A stretch of 64,000 nt of DNA from Symsagittifera roscoffensis. Its lineage: Eukaryota > Xenacoelomorpha > Acoela > Convolutidae. The stretch spans positions 20,704,596-20,768,595 of the forward strand of contig NC_087067.1 of the NCBI RefSeq assembly GCF_963678635.1, written 5' to 3'. The notes below the pieces were generated by a model. It was not told the origin of the DNA. It saw only the letters and a program-made list of their open reading frames with translations, and made no database searches. The stretch's first letter is position 1. Every line of letters starts with the position of its first letter. Both the position numbers and the translations under genes were made by a program. Shown here one piece after another: positions 60,201 through 64,000 of this stretch.

Positions 60201-63074
60201 GAGCAGTGTCATGATCGCTTCCCCTATAACTTCGTTACTCGGGATCGATCCATCCGTCAGACGTGACAATAGGCCTCTGCTTTGTAGATGATCATTCGCG
60301 CCTGCAACCACTATCACCTGCGGCTCCATGCTGACCACTCTCCGTACACTTATCATCATGCCTATCGCCTGTCCCCAGTCCAGCTTAGGCGCCGTTAAGA
60401 AAATCACATCAGGCCAGAATAGAGAACGGGGTGTATAGAGATAATCGGAGCCGGCCACAACCAGATACTTGGCAGCCTTTATGTCCAAGGGATCATACGC
60501 TGCAAAAAGGCCATCACCTACTGGGGCCTTCAGATTCCCATATCTCTTGTCGTCTCCAGACACTGTTGTGGTTCGGGGATAATCCCTAGAATACTCACCC
60601 GGCGTCTGACCGGGTGGCTTAGAGAATTGTCTAAACATCTTGTGATGCTTGTTGCTGGGTTTGTTCTCCGTCTGAAACTTGCCTTTGCGCACTGGTGGTG
60701 TCCTTTCCCGGGCCCTATCTCGAACGTCGGTGAGCGACCGGGTGTTTAGAGGTCCAAAGGTGTTGTCATGAGGCAATCCATCCAAGTCCGCATGTCGGAG
60801 TGAGGTCGAGGAGCTGAATTTCTCCTGCTCTGCTAGCAGCCAATCCACGCCCGGTATCCGATAAAGTCGCGACACTGTGGGACTTTCACCGCCAGTCATT
60901 CTCATCACATCTTCCCGACACGTCAGGGTATTCATGTTCAACTTCGCCGACATGTCCGTCTTATACTGACCCCAATGGCTAGGATCTGAACTATTCCAAA
61001 GCAACCTGCTGCCGGATTCAATTCCCTCCGCTGGCACGGTGCTTGTCGACGATCCTGCCGTCGAAGCAGGATTTGTCGTGGCAGGCGAATCATTCCTCCT
61101 AGACGCGGTCTGGGAGTTGTTTCTATTACTCTGTTCCCCCGATCTGCCGAGTCGGCTTCCAATCGATTGCGGCCTGGGAGGAGGGACAGTCCCCAGCCTG
61201 TCTCTCACATTTGAGCTCGGAGCGACGGTTACGGCTCCAACCGTCTCCGTTGCCAAGGGCCCTAGGCGGTTGGCGAGGGATTCGGGCACGGTTGCCCTTA
61301 CCCTACTCCCTCCGGTCGAATTGGTCCGAGCCAAAGAACCGGTCGCCCTTAATTCTTGCTCCACTTCTCTCAACTGCGTTTGAAACACATCGTTAATCCA
61401 ATGTCTCCCTCGTTGGCTATTAAAGTGCACTCCATCTCTGGTGAGCTCGATGTGATCAGTCATACGTAGCATGTTTTCAAGATCCAGGAGTCGCATCTCG
61501 CCAGGATTGTTCCTCACCAGATTGCGGGTCATTTCATTCCACCGCGTTACGTTGCCATTCATAAAATCCGCAGCTGTAGTGCCCACCAAAGGATTTGGCG
61601 GTATCGTACACAGGATCACGAGCCTGGGTCTATACTTTTCCTTCAATTCATTCAACAGACACACCAACAGAGGTTCCCACTTGTTTTCTGGGGTTACGGG
61701 GGCTCTCGAGACGTCATTAGTCCCCAGCATTATTATCAATGTATCCAGACGATCCTCGCCCTGGAACTCCATCATTTTGATCACTTGAGCCACTGAGGCT
61801 CCTCCAAAGGACAGAGTGGTAGTCTGGCCATAGACGGAGATCTCATTCAGATCTCTCACCAGACTGTCTCCAATGATCAAATGGCGACTCCCTGGGGGAA
61901 TCACTTGGTCGCTCGTGGCGGGGTTCCAGCTCATGTCATTCAAGCAGGCTCGAGGATGCTCGGCTGGCACTTGCGTGAACTGATGACGTGTCATCAGGTT
62001 CTTCCTGATATCTACCACGCGAGACTTCTTGAAGACTCCTCCAGGCGCAGAGCACGCTATCGTGCGGGTTGCCCGCTCGGAGCCATCTGATGAAGGATCA
62101 CGACGCTGGGAAGGAACGATCCTAGCCAGCGTCCGTTCAGTGCCTCTGTTGATCTCATCCATCGCGGCTCTGGCCACTTGGTTAAATGATTCCTGAAATT
62201 GAGGAGCTAGATAGGTGTCAGAAGGGTCTGGTATCGTAAACCTCTGACTCGAGGCAGACGGTCGTGTCTGCTGAGGAGCCTCGTGCCCCTTTGATGCACG
62301 CGAATCCAGAACCTCTGGTCCTCTCGATGCGCACAACTCCTGCGCGGTTGTCCTGGGGCGTGTGTCGCTAGATCCCTCCGAGGACCTCATGCTCGCCAGG
62401 ATTTCCGGTGACGCTTGGCTCACCTTCGCCATATACAGCTCCTTCAGGTGCTTTAACTCATCCTCCTTGTAGGCCACCTGCAGATCTTCGAATTTCTTTT
62501 TCCATTCATCTCTCTCCCGAGCTATGGTCCTGTACTCCTGAAGTTTGGCACACAGCTCACTCTGGTCCCTCTCCTTCTTCTCCAGTGTTTCAATCGTTTC
62601 CGACGTCTGGATCTCTATCTCGCTCACTCTCACTTTCTTCAGGGGAGGAGCAGCTGTTGGAGAGTCGACCGAGTGTGACGGGCCTGGCCCATCACGCTGT
62701 CTCTTCGCTCCGATTAATGGCTGCGCAGGTTGGACAGGTAAGGGCATCTCACCTAGCCGGTGGTCCCTTTGCTCACCTAGTCCCGGCTCACGAGCCAAGT
62801 CGTGGCCAGACATTTCTCCGCGCCTCCATCTCATCAATCGGTTTCGGCCTCTCTCGGCGGTCCCGGACTCACCGAAGGCCAACATCAACACTACTTCCGT
62901 AGGGCGATTCCCTCGACCCTCTCTTCCCAGTGCATTGAGGAGTGCGACCACAAACATCGCCAACCCCGGGTCTTCTCGTGTAAAGTCACAATCGATCAGC
63001 CGCTGATAAATCTCGTCTAGAGTCGCTCCTAGACTCGCTGAGAGGAATTCCATGAGTTCGTTAGTATCTCCCAT
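54207..63074 (-). CDS. Giant 2,955-codon ORF of an LTR element, with SGNH-hydrolase domains
   Basis: It begins ATG GGA GAT at 63074 and has no stop for 8.9 kb. In order: a small helical N-terminus; a coiled coil (about 155-215); a low-complexity linker; an SGNH/GDSL hydrolase at 397-555 with all blocks (GDSL 402-405, GG 424-425, GTND 451-454, DGVH 547-550); a second SGNH-like fold at about 868-1045 (GSDY 875-878, GAND 925-928) lacking a clear Asp-x-x-His; long helical regions; an Asp/Glu-rich stretch near 1660-1730; and a basic stretch (KKLPVRRARKGLKRLKGRTG). The last 225 residues have a conserved Cys/His pattern (LCLHNSFCRNRE, LPCCKPR) shared with the older copy. I find no reverse transcriptase, protease, integrase or zinc-knuckle motif. 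Known SGNH enzymes are esterases or lipases, and the role here is unknown. It could be a gag- or env-position protein. It may be intact and recent. Confidence 0.85.
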   Translation of the reverse strand: MGDTNELMEFLSASLGATLDEIYQRLIDCDFTREDPGLAMFVVALLNALGREGRGNRPTEVVLMLAFGESGTAERGRNRLMRWRRGEMSGHDLAREPGLGEQRDHRLGEMPLPVQPAQPLIGAKRQRDGPGPSHSVDSPTAAPPLKKVRVSEIEIQTSETIETLEKKERDQSELCAKLQEYRTIARERDEWKKKFEDLQVAYKEDELKHLKELYMAKVSQASPEILASMRSSEGSSDTRPRTTAQELCASRGPEVLDSRASKGHEAPQQTRPSASSQRFTIPDPSDTYLAPQFQESFNQVARAAMDEINRGTERTLARIVPSQRRDPSSDGSERATRTIACSAPGGVFKKSRVVDIRKNLMTRHQFTQVPAEHPRACLNDMSWNPATSDQVIPPGSRHLIIGDSLVRDLNEISVYGQTTTLSFGGASVAQVIKMMEFQGEDRLDTLIIMLGTNDVSRAPVTPENKWEPLLVCLLNELKEKYRPRLVILCTIPPNPLVGTTAADFMNGNVTRWNEMTRNLVRNNPGEMRLLDLENMLRMTDHIELTRDGVHFNSQRGRHWINDVFQTQLREVEQELRATGSLARTNSTGGSRVRATVPESLANRLGPLATETVGAVTVAPSSNVRDRLGTVPPPRPQSIGSRLGRSGEQSNRNNSQTASRRNDSPATTNPASTAGSSTSTVPAEGIESGSRLLWNSSDPSHWGQYKTDMSAKLNMNTLTCREDVMRMTGGESPTVSRLYRIPGVDWLLAEQEKFSSSTSLRHADLDGLPHDNTFGPLNTRSLTDVRDRARERTPPVRKGKFQTENKPSNKHHKMFRQFSKPPGQTPGEYSRDYPRTTTVSGDDKRYGNLKAPVGDGLFAAYDPLDIKAAKYLVVAGSDYLYTPRSLFWPDVIFLTAPKLDWGQAIGMMISVRRVVSMEPQVIVVAGANDHLQSRGLLSRLTDGSIPSNEVIGEAIMTLLSAMAEVEAAARQRFTMNVVKVIFVLSPGYAALPEPLQFVYTMVTTIAEGIYNVIIPAPNRVVDPDNYYPHRSELPAVWSDISNAIQGLRDCSTTRLVLDEVLGLELSNFARLLKLRPGVGDDHLLVQQVADDLWFRQMDHKENEQGRMIRKNMTSAEEDLMAMALRTKPHNNIWLYLSPRLCTLGEDAFEYAPAIIKEIHAYLKSLLDARELAGGKMLKLMQDVNTMSLDKFQADVLATKAQYERSDAILGGMGVGWTPSFLSTCYPRASRNLIASFVKDIRKLSIGLVLALYVTFGHENFVKGPANLFTQALADLRLDGLLTMIAMTYGRLGDLLVLLRYPEQLQGPSREFNAQLETASLRKMKDWRTLLLQYLLQQNRSVTGEDKVATNASECKQYCGMPLLTDLAVMMRIDPLALVHGLREFVTVVYGPAMSFAFPDVQVKAYRNSVLYVNLVSVVDCSVLNWVEQSELRKLASDDRLFGRIAEPGWVLMDFNNHFKCRMGREDLSHIQFNPKLWNLRPVVKDTGEAVVVPQLPGAYAHARENQQTWLPGSRPLPDQCHRYPPIRRMLLGVTSPIIAPRIGAARDAEKRMQKWSGGMEPRFISWNVAAAHTFDFSFPDAWSRKKIKALPSRRPEVSAETWNEVYSSADDLSRLKWSGEAKVVMLEVASESRGGSYVTIEDLAPHGEELVEFLVDDELFYHAGDMAVPARPDSGADARQGPSGPRPKPDADDDELMDQDDNDEGTGSKTEKSGETDLGALERDLLEYRFSEDDDGEVDGSLLLMAPSSFMSPTKEASADLSPIDPISQARECRSRDPQKLLYESPRRRKIEESMKISFLSTLPEEEWERYQMELEGKTGAIWSRVNFMEKSWDVIRRYGTQSIMKVGLNQPIMREVLEKIVSSMESDVLTESVTEDSADDQHVAKKLPVRRARKGLKRLKGRTGSRAMNPKVVKSRANAVVTSLASAGRSGESGQGDTTTLTGGEKENLIPPMLLAGLTVTATRSKKTARTLADTKLEMEVISQCGSGGLEDYRPSRINMAKLKLEGQLDVVEYSRITVPESVHMGDPAGGYVEMLKARNSARGHLMAWNENTAMQEYLKGLTENSNFNRKEYGTVMSSEANEIGLEKLLELSWRAALQKYFDETMNAPATVAAYLAHPCVRTDLQVRLAWCLMGIKRAEYEASNDSKSREQELELMEALRTLISKDDSAIAWAKRKDALCFVRFVVDRIPTPVLGECIKIIRQKGVDCERNFLRALLELYQDMPLTVPSKESNDMESYRKLEEVRRYSNKGLRVSRDLIEAARGQKEFATLGKLKSFQYVSGIPGMAYNPFVNEEAREAYFDYEQVTVLNFWVERIKEIGMLMVEQPKLGIILEERVVEPSIPELKGQVSFDCGSWDGPLKTSLVVMWELMKPSWCPHPNAGLIWDMTADIMLDRDDDASLHDLAMIQHLLAMRLTKKKSNQSTELSEEGTSSNWLKQGTCLAQHSGMEGHVCNMGHCLITLSEQHRQLARLYGRLSMSDKSAMELVADCHGVTDVNLITALGFCSMTSSIESLERLERAHELVTSLSVEIFPGALQTEQKIGGWREALENEMNLRDSEAYHRPTGSKYMVGSSSAPYCNSKYPTHMVVMDARTQQVLVDQLFSVPKCVRLARMSERSYDLLAKIFRAVPKRSEGELQDVVGEEFMMLNEGNVSEFQKQKASGALPTEFPTIEEKDDLHRILMEVEPLLGASGYRTRRNIVRTHGEYPCHCLAQTLWYPKRGNLILIWDVEELYSTGLPDQNQPVSIVVVSAMLAVRWLEAYADTDEQETAVPTPEQLSNVKMSSELDLFRTTCKVLRIPKAIERIWSRQRLMPWFRAVMTSWMYERAKRHMSRNTEAYQSFQLDIGPGAYKRAFLTHRNAVTTAVKRVAGAPCVTEDEKKEVLRADLERNVSLCLHNSFCRNREQKVNVDLLPCCKPRLLEQEGWGTARNSLDMLEKVLEDSDAEHQDGEMME

Positions 63075-63529
63075 TTCTTTTCGTGTTGATTCTTCGTGTA
63101 ATCTCTTCGTGTAATCTCTTCTGATTCAATGTCAGTAAACAATTTCCGATCAATCAAGATCTAAAAGACAGGTCGCGACTTAGAATCATCATTTTAAGAT
63201 GCAACATCAATCAATTCTCTAAAACTCTCCATTGAAATTCTCTTTTTCAATTCTGATTTAAAATTTTAGCACCAAGGTGGATCGTCCACCTTTACTTTCG
63301 TCAGAGTAGCATGAATGTACGCTGTCACCTTGATGACCTGGGGTGCCCCCAGGTCTTTTATGACACTAACATAAAACATAACATCACAATAACATAACAT
63401 AAACATCACATAAACATCACATAAAAACCTAATCCCTAATACTGTACCTAAGACCTAACCTAATCTAAAACTTGACTCTAATTCTTATCGAGCAACTTAA
63501 TAAAAACCACTTATCGCCGAGCGCAATTC
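63075..63529 (-). promoter_or_regulatory. Intercistronic region with two perfect hairpins
   Basis: The 455 bases between the macro-domain frame and the giant ORF contain AAGGTGGA/TCCACCTT (63274-63292, 3-base loop) and GACCTGGGG/CCCCAGGTC (63335-63355, 3-base loop). A run of AACATCACATAA-like repeats lies at 63363-63430, and a doubled GATTACACGAAGA just before the start codon. It could hold an internal promoter, a splice acceptor for a subgenomic RNA or a ribosome entry structure. Confidence 0.55.
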
Positions 63530-64000
63530 TTAGCATATGCTCAGATAGTATTTTTTATGTAAGTGAACCTCTATGTCAGTCTCTGAAAATATCACATGCA
63601 CAAGAGCATACAACTCTCTCGGATGTAGCTTTCCCCTATTGGGATCATAAACTGGCAACGAGAGAGAGGTCACACCTCTCTCAACCAGGAAATCCCTAAG
63701 TCGAGTCAAGGCCAATACCAAGCTCTCCGGATTCACGTGTTGCCTATCAGTAGCTTTCGTAACCAAAAAACACAAATATTTCCCTGGTATCTGTGATGCA
63801 ACAGGGGGCAACGCTATCATTCCTCCTACACCCGGCCTCTGTTTCCACAAAAACTCGATATTCTTGTACTCTCTTTTAAAGTCGGCCGCTAGTGCTGTTT
63901 TGAAGCTTACGTCCGCAGTTATCGCTATGGCGCACGTGCGTTCCGTGAGTATGAAATCGCTGTCCGTTATAACGATATTGTTCGAATAGTGGTTCGGGAG
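63530..64000 (-). CDS. Macro-domain-like protein, 5' part outside the window
   Basis: The open frame enters from the right edge and ends at TAA 63530. It reads VITDSDFILTERTCAIAITA, DVSFKTALAADFKREY, then GVGGMIALPPV, GKYLCFLVTKA, LRDFLVERGVTSLSLPVYDP and ELYALVHVIFSETDIEVHLH. The order, a strand-rich start, a Gly-rich turn, a LPVYDPNRGKL segment and a final strand fit an ADP-ribose-binding macro domain. Family members bind or remove ADP-ribose. At least 156 codons are visible without an ATG being needed, so it may be the end of a longer polyprotein. Confidence 0.65.
   Translation of the reverse strand, partial: LPNHYSNNIVITDSDFILTERTCAIAITADVSFKTALAADFKREYKNIEFLWKQRPGVGGMIALPPVASQIPGKYLCFLVTKATDRQHVNPESLVLALTRLRDFLVERGVTSLSLPVYDPNRGKLHPRELYALVHVIFSETDIEVHLHKKYYLSIC

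Noticed and set aside
54833..63006. Many plus-strand frames of 80 to 180 codons opposite the giant ORF
   Set aside because: They are antisense shadows of a GC-richer coding strand and show no domains.

Overview
This is a eukaryotic, almost certainly metazoan, genome window. It is AT-rich, has spliceosomal introns with GT..AG borders, carries one animal-type FERM-domain gene and one intronless rhodopsin-like receptor, and is otherwise dominated by transposable elements. The first FERM coding exon begins exactly at an intron-type acceptor (poly-T then CAG, then ATG). That is what a spliced-leader trans-spliced gene looks like, as in nematodes, appendicularian tunicates, flatworms and some other animals. 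I cannot name the species. Abundant tRNA-headed SINEs beside LINE, Ty3-like, BEL/Pao, hAT, pogo and Polinton-type sequences fit a TE-bloated small metazoan.

Layout. (1) 1-6.1 kb: three and a third copies of a 1.82-kb tandem unit holding a dead LINE reverse transcriptase interrupted by a SINE. It probably lies in an intron of the next gene. (2) 6.4-20.3 kb, minus strand: a FERM protein gene. Six exons join with consistent phases into 701 codons, and the gene runs off the left edge. Its introns hold SINEs, an hAT MITE with an 8-bp target duplication and other repeats. A 676-bp tandem duplication has copied part of its first coding exon. (3) 20.4-34.6 kb: no convincing gene. There are dispersed repeat families, a perfect 41-bp hairpin and tRNA-like SINE heads. 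(4) 34.7-35.8 kb, minus: a 360-residue GPCR. (5) 36-44 kb: a pogo/Tigger-like element flanked by TA, a second copy of a long repeat split by a Ty3-like gag/LTR fragment, and the tail of a LINE. (6) 44.2-46.1 kb, minus: remnant of a BEL/Pao pol gene. (7) 46.7-49.8 kb, minus: a decayed protein-primed type B DNA polymerase of Polinton/Maverick type. (8) 49.8 to beyond 64 kb, minus: two nested copies of one large LTR element.

The last region is the most unusual. The inner copy has a 1.6-kb 3' LTR starting TG and ending CA, and a purine-rich tract just before it. Upstream is a single uninterrupted 2,955-codon reading frame with a complete SGNH-hydrolase block set, a second SGNH-like fold, a coiled coil and a conserved Cys-rich C-terminus. 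Upstream of that is a macro-domain-like frame cut by the right edge. The inner copy sits inside the coding region of an older copy, and the older copy's LTR abuts the interrupted polymerase pseudogene. I see no reverse transcriptase in the visible 11.4 kb, so it must lie upstream of the window or be supplied in trans. The coding part looks clearly more GC-rich than its surroundings.
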